From DASTQL01 sp035462845 (GTDB taxonomy: Bacteria > Actinomycetota > Actinomycetes > Jiangellales > Jiangellaceae), in assembly GCA_035462845.1 (NCBI GenBank), contig DATHTV010000184.1:1-28437 (forward strand): a stretch of 28,437 nucleotides of DNA, written 5' to 3'. The translations under genes and the position numbers were made by a program. Of the stretch, positions 16,036-23,554 are shown one piece after another (position 1 is the first letter of the stretch; each line of letters begins with the position of its first letter). Under the pieces are notes generated by a model that saw only the letters and a program-made list of their open reading frames with translations, had not been told where the DNA came from and searched no databases.

Positions 16036-17241
16036 ATGGCGTACTACCGGTCGGTCGGCGAGATCCCCCCGAAGCGGCACACGCAGTTCCGCCGCCCGGA
16101 CGGCGGCCTCTACTTCGAGGAGCTGATGGGTGAGGAGGGCTTCTCGTCGGACTCCTCGCTGCTCTACCACCGCGGGGTGCCGTCGGCGATCGTGGACGCG
16201 CGGGTCTGGGACCTGCCGGACCTCTCGACGGCCGCCAACCACCCGCTCAAGCCGCGCCACCTCAAGCTGCACGACCTCTTCCCGGGCGAGGAGTGGAAAG
16301 CCGTCGACGTCGTCACCGGCCGCCGTCTCGTGCTCGGCAACGCCGACGTCCGGATCTCCTACGCCGTGTCCGGGGAGACCTCGCCGTACTACCGCAACGC
16401 CATCGGCGACGAGTGCGTGTACGTCGAGGCCGGCGAGGCGACCGTCGAGACCATGTTCGGGGTGCTCCAGGCGCGGCAGGGCGACTACGTGATCGTCCCG
16501 CGGGCGACCGTCCACCGCTGGATCCCGACCGGAGACGGCCCGCTCCGGACGTACGTCATCGAGTCCAACTCGCACATCACGCCCCCGAAGCGGTACCTGA
16601 GCAGGTACGGCCAGCTGCTCGAGCACGCGCCGTACTGCGAGCGCGACCTGCACGGGCCGAGCGAGCCGTACGTCGTCGACGGCACCGACGTCGAGGTGTG
16701 GACCAAGCACCGCGGGCACGGCCCGTCCGGCGTCGTCGGCTCGGTCGTCGTCTACCCGACCCACCCCTTCGACGTGGTCGGCTGGGACGGCTGCCTCTAC
16801 CCGTACACGTTCAACGTCTCCGACTTCGAGCCCATCACCGGGCGCGTGCACCAGCCGCCGCCCGTGCACCAGGTCTTCGAGGGCTGGAACTTCGTGATCT
16901 GCAACTTCGTGCCGCGCAAGGTCGACTACCACCCGCTGGCGGTGCCGGTGCCGTACTACCACTCCAACGTGGACAGCGACGAGATCATGTTCTACTGCGG
17001 CGGCGACTACGAGGCGCGGAAGGGCTCGGGCATCGGCCAGGGCTCGGTGTCGGTGCACCCGGGCGGCCACTCGCACGGCCCGCAGGCGGCGGCGATCGAG
17101 GCCTCCCTCGGCAAGGAGTACTTCGACGAGCTCGCGGTCATGGTGGACACCTTCCGCCCGCTGGAGCTCGGCGAGGGCGGGACGGCCTGCGACGACGGCG
17201 CGTACGCGTGGACCTGGAGCGGTCGCGGACCGACCAGCTGA
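16036..17241 (+). CDS. hmgA: Homogentisate 1,2-dioxygenase
   Basis: The 401-residue cupin dioxygenase opens the homogentisate ring to maleylacetoacetate. It has the family hallmarks YYRNAIGDECVYVEAG in the N-terminal cupin. In the catalytic part are YYHSNVDSDEIMFYCGGDYEARKG and the HPGGHSHGPQ segment. Iron ligands are likely H309, D315 or E316, and H347. In the human enzyme the acidic ligand is six residues after the His, a place occupied here by D315. The protein is shorter than the human enzyme (445) but of a size usual for the short bacterial branch. The ATG at 16036 follows GGAGG (16021-16025). It diverges from the fahA operon. Confidence 0.93.
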   Translation: MAYYRSVGEIPPKRHTQFRRPDGGLYFEELMGEEGFSSDSSLLYHRGVPSAIVDARVWDLPDLSTAANHPLKPRHLKLHDLFPGEEWKAVDVVTGRRLVLGNADVRISYAVSGETSPYYRNAIGDECVYVEAGEATVETMFGVLQARQGDYVIVPRATVHRWIPTGDGPLRTYVIESNSHITPPKRYLSRYGQLLEHAPYCERDLHGPSEPYVVDGTDVEVWTKHRGHGPSGVVGSVVVYPTHPFDVVGWDGCLYPYTFNVSDFEPITGRVHQPPPVHQVFEGWNFVICNFVPRKVDYHPLAVPVPYYHSNVDSDEIMFYCGGDYEARKGSGIGQGSVSVHPGGHSHGPQAAAIEASLGKEYFDELAVMVDTFRPLELGEGGTACDDGAYAWTWSGRGPTS

Positions 17242-17244
17242 TCC

Positions 17245-17841
17245 TCAGCCGAGGGTGACCGGCTCGCCGCGCAGCTCGACGCCGGCGGACCGCATCTCGG
17301 CGACCGCCCGCTCGGTGGTGCCCGGCGAGACGCCTGCCGTGAGGCCGAGCAGGACGGTGGTGGCGAGGCCTTCCCGGCTCGCATCGAGGGCCGTCGCCCG
17401 GACGCAGTAGTCGGTGGTGAGACCGGCGATCTCCACCGTGTCGACCCCGTGCCTGCGCAGCCAGTCGGCGAGGGCGGTCCCCTCGCCGTCGACCCCCTCG
17501 AAGCCCGAGTACGCGGCCGCGTACTCGCCCTTGGTGAAGACGGCGTGGAACGGCTGGGGGTCGAGGTTGGGGTGGAAGCTCGAGCCGTCGGTGCCGGCGA
17601 CGCAGTGCGGCGGCCAGGAGTCGACGAAGTCGGGGTCGTCGCTGAAGTGCGCCCCGGGGTCGACGTGGTGGTCGCGCGTGGCGACGAGGTAGTCGTACTC
17701 GCGGTCCTCCGGGTCGGCGAGGGACCAGCGGTGCAGGACCTCGGCGATGCGGAAGGCCACCTCCGCGCCGCCGTGCACGGCGAGGCTCCCCCCCTCGCAG
17801 AAGTCGTTCTGGACGTCGACGACGACGAGCGCGGTGCTCAC
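17245..17841 (-). CDS. pncA: Nicotinamidase
   Basis: The 198-residue isochorismatase-fold enzyme deamidates nicotinamide to nicotinate. The triad is complete: D9 in VVDVQNDF, K104 in FTKGEY and C146 in TTDYCVRATA. The metal site includes the DHH at residues 57-59. The cis-peptide region before the cysteine (AGLTTDYCV) is typical. The GTG start at 17841 overlaps the pncB stop by 4 bp (GTGA), so the two are translationally coupled and form a two-step NAD salvage operon. Its stop lies 3 bp from the stop of the convergent hmgA. Confidence 0.94.
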   Translation of the reverse strand: MSTALVVVDVQNDFCEGGSLAVHGGAEVAFRIAEVLHRWSLADPEDREYDYLVATRDHHVDPGAHFSDDPDFVDSWPPHCVAGTDGSSFHPNLDPQPFHAVFTKGEYAAAYSGFEGVDGEGTALADWLRRHGVDTVEIAGLTTDYCVRATALDASREGLATTVLLGLTAGVSPGTTERAVAEMRSAGVELRGEPVTLG

Positions 17842-19145
17842 GGCAGGAGTCCTTCCTCGTAGACGGTCGGGATCGCCGGCTCCCCCCGGGAGAGCCGGAG
17901 CGCGGTACGGGGCAGCTCGGCCCGGGCGGCGGCGTGCCGCTCGCGGGCGGCGGTCAGCGGTTCACGGCCGACGATCTCGCCGTCGCGGACCAGCGGGACG
18001 AGCAGCGGCCGGTCGTCGCCGTCGTCGGTCGGCGGGCGCCCGACCCCGACGACCTCGGCCTGGGCGGTACCTCCGGGGGAGCGCCGGCGCAGGGCGTACT
18101 TGCGCCCGCCTCGACTTCCCTTGTCCTTGCTGCGCTTCTCGACCGACACCAGCTCACCGCCCACCCCGTCCGATCGCGCCACCAGCTTGTAGACGAGGCC
18201 CGCCGTGGGCGCGCCCGACCCCGTGACCAGCGACGTGCCCACGCCGTACGCGTCGACAGGTGCCGCTGCCAGTGCGGCGATGGCGTGCTCGTCGAGGTCG
18301 CTGGTGACCACGATGCGGGTGTCCCGCGCCCCCAGCTCGTCGAGCTGCGCGCGGACCTCGCCCGCCTGGACGAGCAGGTCGCCGGAGTCCAGGCGCACCG
18401 CCCCGAGCGAGGTGCCGGCGACGTCGACGGCGGACCGCACCGCCTCGGCCACGTCGTAGGTGTCGACGAGCAGCGTGGTGGCCTTGCCCAGCGACGCCAC
18501 CTGGGCGGCGAACGCGTCCCGCTCGCTGTCGTGCAGCAGGGTGAACGAGTGCGCGCTGGTGCCCGCGGTCGGGATGCCATACCTGCGACCCGCCTCGAGG
18601 TTGCTCGTGGTGGCGAATCCCGCGCCGTACGCGGCTCGGGCCGCGGCGACCGCCGCCTGCTCGTGCGTACGGCGGGAACCCATCTCGATGCACGGCCGGT
18701 CGCCGGCGGCGCAGGTCATCCGCGACGCGGCCGACGCGACCGCGCAGTCGTGGTTGAGCACGGACAGGACGAGGGTCTCGAGCAGCACCGCCTCGGCGAA
18801 CGTCCCCTCGACGACGACCAGCGGCGAGTACGGGAAGAAGCACTCGCCCTCGCCGTAGCCCCACACGTCCCCGGCGAAACGGAACGAGGCCAGCCACTCC
18901 AGGGTGGCGGCGTCGACCACGGCGCGCCGCTCCAGGTCAGCGAGGACGTCGTCGTCGAAGCGGAAGCGCTCGATGCCGTCGAGCAGCCGCCCGGTCCCCG
19001 CGACCACGCCGTACCGACGCCCCTCGGGCAACCGGCGGGTGAACACCTCGAACACCGACCGGCGCCCGGCGGTGCCGCCCTCGAGCGCCGCCTGCAGCAT
19101 GGTCAGCTCGTAGTGGTCGGTGAGCAGCGCCGTGGACCCGGTCAC
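17838..19145 (-). CDS. pncB: Nicotinate phosphoribosyltransferase
   Basis: The 435-residue enzyme joins nicotinate and PRPP to form nicotinate mononucleotide, the step after pncA. It begins with the family signature TALLTDHYELTML. It contains EMGSRRTHEQAAVAAA, SNLEAGRRYGIPTAGTSAHSF (H199 is the predicted phosphorylated histidine) and VRLDSGDLL. The C-terminal part carries the extra beta-domain of this class. The GTG at 19145 is the only reasonable start, and upstream in-frame codons contain no start before unrelated sequence. It is divergent from clpS with only 27 bp between them, so promoters must overlap. Confidence 0.94.
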   Translation of the reverse strand: MTGSTALLTDHYELTMLQAALEGGTAGRRSVFEVFTRRLPEGRRYGVVAGTGRLLDGIERFRFDDDVLADLERRAVVDAATLEWLASFRFAGDVWGYGEGECFFPYSPLVVVEGTFAEAVLLETLVLSVLNHDCAVASAASRMTCAAGDRPCIEMGSRRTHEQAAVAAARAAYGAGFATTSNLEAGRRYGIPTAGTSAHSFTLLHDSERDAFAAQVASLGKATTLLVDTYDVAEAVRSAVDVAGTSLGAVRLDSGDLLVQAGEVRAQLDELGARDTRIVVTSDLDEHAIAALAAAPVDAYGVGTSLVTGSGAPTAGLVYKLVARSDGVGGELVSVEKRSKDKGSRGGRKYALRRRSPGGTAQAEVVGVGRPPTDDGDDRPLLVPLVRDGEIVGREPLTAARERHAAARAELPRTALRLSRGEPAIPTVYEEGLLP

Positions 19146-19172
19146 GGGGCGAGCGTAGTCACGGGTGAGAGC

Positions 19173-19475
19173 ATGGGCGCCGTGTCCACCGCCCCGGTCG
19201 AGGTCGAGCGCCCCGAGACGGACGACGTGGTCCGCCCGGACACCCCCTGGATCACGATCGTCTGGAACGATCCGGTCAACTTGATGTCGTACGTGACGTT
19301 CGTCTTCATGACGCACTTCGGCTACAGCAAGGCCAAGGCGGAGAAGCTGATGATGGACGTGCACCACAAGGGCAAGGCAGTCGTGTCGTCGGGCAGCCGC
19401 GAGGAGATGGAGCGCGACGTGGAGGCCATGCACGGCTACGGGCTCTGGGCCACGCTGCAGAAGTCGGGGGACTGA
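19173..19475 (+). CDS. clpS: ClpS adaptor protein
   Basis: The 100-residue protein delivers N-degron substrates to the ClpCP/ClpAP protease. A disordered Glu/Asp-rich N-terminal tail leads to the ClpS core. There, WITIVWNDPVNLMSYVTFVF holds the N-degron pocket and FGYSKAKAEKLMMDVHHKGKA the Clp-binding face. Start choice is between ATG 19173 (3 nt after GGGTGAG) and GTG 19182, and either leaves the core intact. It is the first gene of a block that follows the Rv1331-Rv1341 order of mycobacteria. The next gene begins 4 bp after its stop. Confidence 0.94.
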   Translation: MGAVSTAPVEVERPETDDVVRPDTPWITIVWNDPVNLMSYVTFVFMTHFGYSKAKAEKLMMDVHHKGKAVVSSGSREEMERDVEAMHGYGLWATLQKSGD

Positions 19476-19478
19476 GCC

Positions 19479-20060
19479 CTGAGCACGGCGTTCCGGCGGG
19501 CCCGCGGCGGTGGCGTCACCGCCACCTTCCACACCGTCGAGGTCGAGCTGCTGCGGTCGCTGCTCGGCCAGCTCCTCGAGCTCGTCCAGGACGCGCAACC
19601 CGCGGCGGTCGCCACCGACGACCCGCTCGCCGCCGCGCTGTCGCTGGGCGACGACCCCGACCGGCCCACCGACCCCGTACTCCTGCGGCTCTTCCCCGAC
19701 GCGTACGCCGACGACGACGAGGCGGCGGAGTTCCGCCGTTACACCGAGCGCGGGCTGCGCGACGCCAAGTCGGCCGCCGCGGCGACCGTCCTCGCCTCCC
19801 TCGCCTCCCCTGACGAGGGGGGAACGCGTCCGGAGAAGCACGAGGTCCGGCTCGACGGCGACCAGGCCACCGCCTGGCTGCGCACCCTCACCGACCTCCG
19901 GCTCGCGCTCGGCACCCGGCTGGGCGTGGAGGAGGGCGACGAGGAGCGGTGGGAGGCGCTCGACGACGACGACCCCCGCGCCTACGTCCACCACGTGTAC
20001 GAGTGGCTGGGGTTCGTCCAGGAGACGCTGGTCCGGGCGCTGTCCGCGGGCCTGCGCTGA
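19479..20060 (+). CDS. DUF2017 family protein, apparent CTG start
   Basis: This 193-residue protein matches the DUF2017 gene that follows clpS in actinobacteria (Rv1332 position). It starts with FRRARGGGVTATFHTVEVELLRSLLGQLLELV, where the family usually begins Met-x-x-FRR. It ends in a helical segment with YVHHVYEWLGFVQETLVRAL. The clpS stop is in the same frame immediately upstream, and no ATG, GTG or TTG precedes the conserved region. The only sensible start is CTG 19479-19481, 8 nt after a GGGGG ribosome site. Function is unknown, though the neighbourhood suggests a link to proteolysis or cysteine synthesis. Confidence 0.85.
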   Translation: MSTAFRRARGGGVTATFHTVEVELLRSLLGQLLELVQDAQPAAVATDDPLAAALSLGDDPDRPTDPVLLRLFPDAYADDDEAAEFRRYTERGLRDAKSAAAATVLASLASPDEGGTRPEKHEVRLDGDQATAWLRTLTDLRLALGTRLGVEEGDEERWEALDDDDPRAYVHHVYEWLGFVQETLVRALSAGLR

Positions 20061-20080
20061 CCCCCGTACCCTCTGGTCCC

Positions 20081-20497
20081 GTGCTGGAGCTGCGCCGCGA
20101 CCTGCTCGACGCGATCATCGCCCACGCCCGCCGCGACCACCCGGACGAGGCGTGCGGGATCGTCGCCGGCCCCGTCGGGTCGGACCGGGCCGAGCGCGTG
20201 GTCGAGATGACGAACGCCGAGCGGTCGCCGACCTTCTACCGCTTCGACTCGATGGAGCAGCTGCGGGTGTGGCGGGAGATGGACGACCGGGACGAGGAGG
20301 CGGTCGTCATCTACCACTCCCACACCGCCACCGAGGCCTACCCGTCGCGCACCGACATCTCGCTCGCCCAGGAGCCCGGCGCCCACTACCTGCTCGTGTC
20401 GACCCGTGCCGACGACGACGTCGAGGTCCGCTCGTACCGGATCGTCGACGGCGAGGTCAGCGAGGAGGAGGTCCGGGTCCTCGAGCCCGGGGAATGA
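20081..20497 (+). CDS. mec: JAMM/MPN metalloprotease Mec (CysO-cysteine hydrolase)
   Basis: The 138-residue protein is a minimal JAMM zinc protease. An upstream Glu lies in DEACGIVAG, and HSHTATEAYPSRTD fits the HxH-x7-S-xx-D zinc motif exactly. In M. tuberculosis the homologue (Rv1334) releases cysteine from the CysO-cysteine adduct. It precedes cysO and cysM in the same order here, so the role is well supported. The GTG at 20081 lies 20 bp after the DUF2017 stop. The neighbouring CysO has one residue after its Gly-Gly, so this protease might also trim it. Confidence 0.9.
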   Translation: MLELRRDLLDAIIAHARRDHPDEACGIVAGPVGSDRAERVVEMTNAERSPTFYRFDSMEQLRVWREMDDRDEEAVVIYHSHTATEAYPSRTDISLAQEPGAHYLLVSTRADDDVEVRSYRIVDGEVSEEEVRVLEPGE

Positions 20498-20565
20498 GGC
20501 CGGGGCCGGCTCCGTTCCCCGGAGGAACCCGTTGAGACGACCGAACGAACACCTGGAGCACCCGG

Positions 20566-20841
20566 ATGGCCATCGAGGTCCGCATCCCGACGATCCTGCG
20601 CACCTACACCGGTGGGGCGAAGGCCGTGCCCGCCCAGGGGGAGACGCTGGCCAGGCTGATCGACGACCTGGAGTCGCGCCACCCCGGGCTGCGCGATCGG
20701 CTGGTCGAGAACGGGAAGCTGCGCCGGTTCGTGAACGTCTACCTCAACGACGAGGACGTCCGGTTCCTCGGCGGGATGGGCACCGAGCTCAGCGACGGCG
20801 ACTCGGTGACCGTGCTGCCGGCCGTGGCCGGGGGAGCCTGA
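20566..20841 (+). CDS. cysO: Sulfur carrier protein CysO (MoaD/ThiS-like), C-terminus Gly-Gly-Ala
   Basis: The 91-residue ubiquitin-like protein carries sulfur as a C-terminal thiocarboxylate for CysM. It has VRIPTILRTYTGG at the start and FVNVYLNDEDVRFLGGMGTELSDGD in the middle. The tail is VLPAVAGGA. Homologues such as Rv1335 stop at Gly-Gly. Here GCC for Ala precedes the TGA, so an alanine must be removed before activation. The ATG has GGAG 7 nt upstream. It lies between mec and cysM, with cysM only 7 bp downstream. Confidence 0.92.
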   Translation: MAIEVRIPTILRTYTGGAKAVPAQGETLARLIDDLESRHPGLRDRLVENGKLRRFVNVYLNDEDVRFLGGMGTELSDGDSVTVLPAVAGGA

Positions 20842-20848
20842 GCGGCAC

Positions 20849-21796
20849 GTGCGTTTCGACTCGCTGCTGGACTCCGTCGGGCGCACCCCGCTCGTCGGCC
20901 TCCCGCGGCTGTCGCCCTCGCCCGACGTACGGCTGTGGGCCAAGCTCGAGGACCGCAACCCGACCGGGTCGGTGAAGGACCGGGCGGCGCTGCAGATGGT
21001 GCTTGCCGCCGAGGCGGCCGGCCGGCTGCGCCCCGGGGACACGATCCTGGAGCCGACGTCCGGCAACACCGGGATCTCGCTGGCGATGGCCGCCCGGCTG
21101 CGCGGGTACCGGCTGGTGTGCGTGATGCCGGAGAACACCTCGGTCGAGCGGCGCCAGCTGCTGTCGATGTGGGGGGCCGAGATCGTCTACTCGCCCGCGG
21201 CGGGCGGCTCGAACGAGGCCGTCCGGGTCGCCAAGGCGATGGCAGCCGAGCACCCCGACTGGGTGATGCTCTACCAGTACGGCAACCCGGCCAACGCCGA
21301 GGCGCACTACCTGACCACCGGCCCGGAGATCCTCGAGGACCTGCCGTCGGTGACGCACTTCGTGGCCGGCCTGGGGACCACCGGCACGCTCATGGGCGTG
21401 GGCCGGTACCTGCGCGAGAAGGTCCCGGGCGTGCAGATCGTCGCCGCGGAGCCGCGGTACGGCGAGCTGGTGTACGGGCTCCGCAACCTCGACGAAGGCT
21501 TCGTGCCGGAGCTCTACGACGAGTCGGTGCTGACCACGCGCTACTCGGTCGGGCCCCGGGACGCGGTCCGGCGGGTGCGTGAGCTGCTCGAGCAGGAAGG
21601 CATCTTCGCCGGCATCTCCACCGGCGCGATCCTGCACGCCGCGCTCGGCGTGGCCCGGCGGGCGGTGCGCGCGGGTGAGCGGGCGGACATCGCGTTCGTC
21701 GTCTGCGACGGCGGCTGGAAGTACCTGTCCACCGGTGCGTACGAGGGCACGCTCGACGAGGCCGAGGACCGGCTGGACGGCCAGCTCTGGGCCTGA
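20849..21796 (+). CDS. cysM: O-phosphoserine sulfhydrylase CysM (CysO-dependent)
   Basis: The 315-residue PLP enzyme of the cysteine synthase family joins O-phosphoserine with the CysO thiocarboxylate to form CysO-cysteine. PLP lysine K43 lies in GSVKDRAAL, followed by EPTSGNTGIS and GLGTTGTLMGVGRYL. GLRNLDEGF contains the arginine that in M. tuberculosis CysM recognises the substrate phosphate. The pairing with cysO and mec supports this subgroup over CysK. The GTG start 20849 is 7 bp after the cysO stop. A hairpin follows at 21842. Confidence 0.94.
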   Translation: MRFDSLLDSVGRTPLVGLPRLSPSPDVRLWAKLEDRNPTGSVKDRAALQMVLAAEAAGRLRPGDTILEPTSGNTGISLAMAARLRGYRLVCVMPENTSVERRQLLSMWGAEIVYSPAAGGSNEAVRVAKAMAAEHPDWVMLYQYGNPANAEAHYLTTGPEILEDLPSVTHFVAGLGTTGTLMGVGRYLREKVPGVQIVAAEPRYGELVYGLRNLDEGFVPELYDESVLTTRYSVGPRDAVRRVRELLEQEGIFAGISTGAILHAALGVARRAVRAGERADIAFVVCDGGWKYLSTGAYEGTLDEAEDRLDGQLWA

Positions 21797-21841
21797 GCGC
21801 GTCACCGCCTGCCCGCCCGAGCGTTGATCGAGAGACGACAC

Positions 21842-21871
21842 GCCCGCCTCCACGCCGGTGTGGCGGTGGGC
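21842..21871. terminator. Hairpin between cysM and murI
   Basis: GCCCGCCTCCAC pairs with GTGGCGGTGGGC (read as 21860-21871) through a 12-position stem with one T-C mismatch and one G-T wobble, around a 6-nt loop. It lies 45 bp after the cysM stop and 56 bp before murI. No T-run follows. It probably ends the clpS-cysM transcript, leaving murI with its own promoter. Confidence 0.5.
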
Positions 21872-21927
21872 ACGTTCCGCGGTGTCGAGGGACGGATCGG
21901 TCCGACCTACGACGTAACCTCTCCTGC

Positions 21928-22731
21928 GTGGCGGACGCGCCGATCGGCATCTTCGACAGCGGCGTCGGCGGGCTGACCGTCGCGCGCGCCGTCCTGGACC
22001 AGCTACCCCACGAGCCGGTCCTGTACGTCGGCGACACCGCCCGCGGCCCGTACGGGCCCCGCCCCATCGCGGAGGTCCGGGCCTTCGCCCTCGACGTGAT
22101 GGACCAGTTGGTCGCCGAGGGTGTCAAGGCGCTCGTCATCGCCTGCAACAGCGCCAGCAGCGCCGTGCTGCGCGACGCCCGGGAGCGCTACGACGTCCCC
22201 GTCGTGGAGGTGATCCAGCCGGCCGTCCGCCGGGCCGTGGCGGCCACCCGCAACGGCCGGGTGGGTGTCATCGGCACACGGGCGACCGTCGAGAGCCGGG
22301 CCTACGAGGACTCCTTCGCCGCCGCGCCGCACCTGGCCATCACCACCGCCGCCTGACCGCGCTTCGTCGAGTTCGTCGAGCGGGGGGTGACCCACGGCGC
22401 CGAGCTCGAGGACGTCGCCCGCGACTACCTCGAGCCGGTCCGCGCCGAGGGCGTCGACACGCTGGTCCTCGGCTGCACGCACTACCCCCTGCTGACCGGC
22501 GTCATCTCGTACGTGATGGGGGACGCCGTGACGCTCGTCAGCAGCGCCGAGGAGACGGCCAAGGACGTCTACCGCGTGCTCGCCGCCCACGGGCTGATGC
22601 GCGCCGACGAGCTGCCACCGCCGCGGCACCTCTTCCGGGCGACCGGGGACACCCAGCCGTTCCTCGAGCTGGGCCGTCGCTTCCTCGGGCCCGAGGTGGC
22701 CTCCGTCGACGCGGCCCGGGCCGGGGTCTGA
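21928..22731 (+). pseudogene. murI: Glutamate racemase MurI, interrupted by an in-frame TGA
   Basis: The reading frame would encode 267 residues of glutamate racemase, which makes D-glutamate for peptidoglycan. N-terminal FDSGVGGLTVARAV, YVGDTARGPYGPR and ACNSASS (first catalytic C73) are intact. So are the downstream GCTHYPLL (second catalytic C183) and TLVSSAEETAK. Codon 143 (22354-22356) is TGA, where M. tuberculosis MurI has Cys in its ACPRFVDFVERG motif. Translation resumes in the same frame as PRFVEFVERG with no frameshift. Ending at 142 residues would remove the second catalytic Cys. A GTG at 22387 after GGGGG could start a 114-residue fragment. Sequencing error, nonsense mutation, readthrough and selenocysteine are all possible. 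Confidence 0.9.
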
Positions 22732-22739
22732 GGGCGGCC

Positions 22740-23486
22740 GTGCAGATCACCGTCGTCGGGTGCTCGGGCTCCTTCCCGGGGCCGAGTTCGCCGGCCTCCT
22801 GCTATCTCGTCGAGGCGGGCGGCACGCGCATCGTGCTGGACCTCGGCAACGGCGCGCTGGGGGCGCTCCAACGGCACACCGACATCTACAGCGTCGACGC
22901 CGTGCTGCTGTCGCACCTGCACGCCGACCACTGCCTGGACCTCTGCTCCTACTACGTGGCGCGCAAGTACCGCCCGGAGGGCCCCGCGCCCCAGCTGCCC
23001 GTGTACGGGCCGCGGGGGTCGGGCGCACGCCTCGCCCGCGCGTACGACCTGCCGGAGCAGCCCGGCATGAACAGCGAGTTCGACTTCCACGAGCACCGGC
23101 CGGGCCCGTACGCCGTCGGACCGCTCACGATCACCGCGGTACGCGTCGTGCACCCCGTCGAGGCCTACGCGCTGCGGGTCGAGCACGCCGGGCGCAGCGT
23201 GGTCTACTCCGGCGACACCGGGCCGTGCGAGGCGCTGGTCGAGCTGGCGCGTGGCGCTGACCTGCTGGTCTGCGAGGCGTCCTTCGTCGAGGGCGGGGCC
23301 AACCCCCCCGGCCTGCACCTCACCGGGCGCGAGGCGGGGGAGCACGCCGCCGCGGCCGGGGTGCCACGGCTGGTGCTGACCCACGTCCCGCCGTGGGGCG
23401 ACGGGCAGGTCGCGCTCGCCGAGGCGCGCGAGGTCTACGACGGCGAGCTGCACCTGGCCGAGCCCGGGCTCGTCGTCGACCTCTGA
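22740..23486 (+). CDS. MBL-fold phosphodiesterase (Rv1339-like, cAMP)
   Basis: The 248-residue protein has a complete metallo-beta-lactamase site: H59, H61, D63, H64 in SHLHADHCLD, H138 in VVHPVEAY, D159 in YSGDTGPC and H215 in LTHVPPW. The opening TVVGCSGSFPGPSSPASCYLVE is typical of the Rv1339 group, which has been described as an atypical class II cAMP phosphodiesterase. Gene order (murI, this gene, rph, rdgB) matches Rv1338-Rv1341. The GTG start is 8 bp after the murI stop, so the two share a transcript. The related RNase Z fold is an alternative, but the order supports the phosphodiesterase group. Confidence 0.85.
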   Translation: MQITVVGCSGSFPGPSSPASCYLVEAGGTRIVLDLGNGALGALQRHTDIYSVDAVLLSHLHADHCLDLCSYYVARKYRPEGPAPQLPVYGPRGSGARLARAYDLPEQPGMNSEFDFHEHRPGPYAVGPLTITAVRVVHPVEAYALRVEHAGRSVVYSGDTGPCEALVELARGADLLVCEASFVEGGANPPGLHLTGREAGEHAAAAGVPRLVLTHVPPWGDGQVALAEAREVYDGELHLAEPGLVVDL

Positions 23487-23554
23487 CCGGCGAGTGGGCT
23501 CGACCGTGAGTTGTCTGGCGAGGGCTGTCGGCACCGGCGGATAGCCTGCCGCGC

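Noticed and set aside
21780..21800. Rhomboid protease gene expected between cysM and murI by comparison with mycobacteria
   Set aside because: Only 131 bp separate the two genes and hold a hairpin, so the gene is absent here.
22357..22400. Bacterial SECIS element after the murI TGA
   Set aside because: Only a short bulged stem (CGCTTCG/CGAGCG) with a 10-nt loop, or a 4-bp TCGA stem, can be drawn. Neither has the expected shape, so selenocysteine remains unproven.
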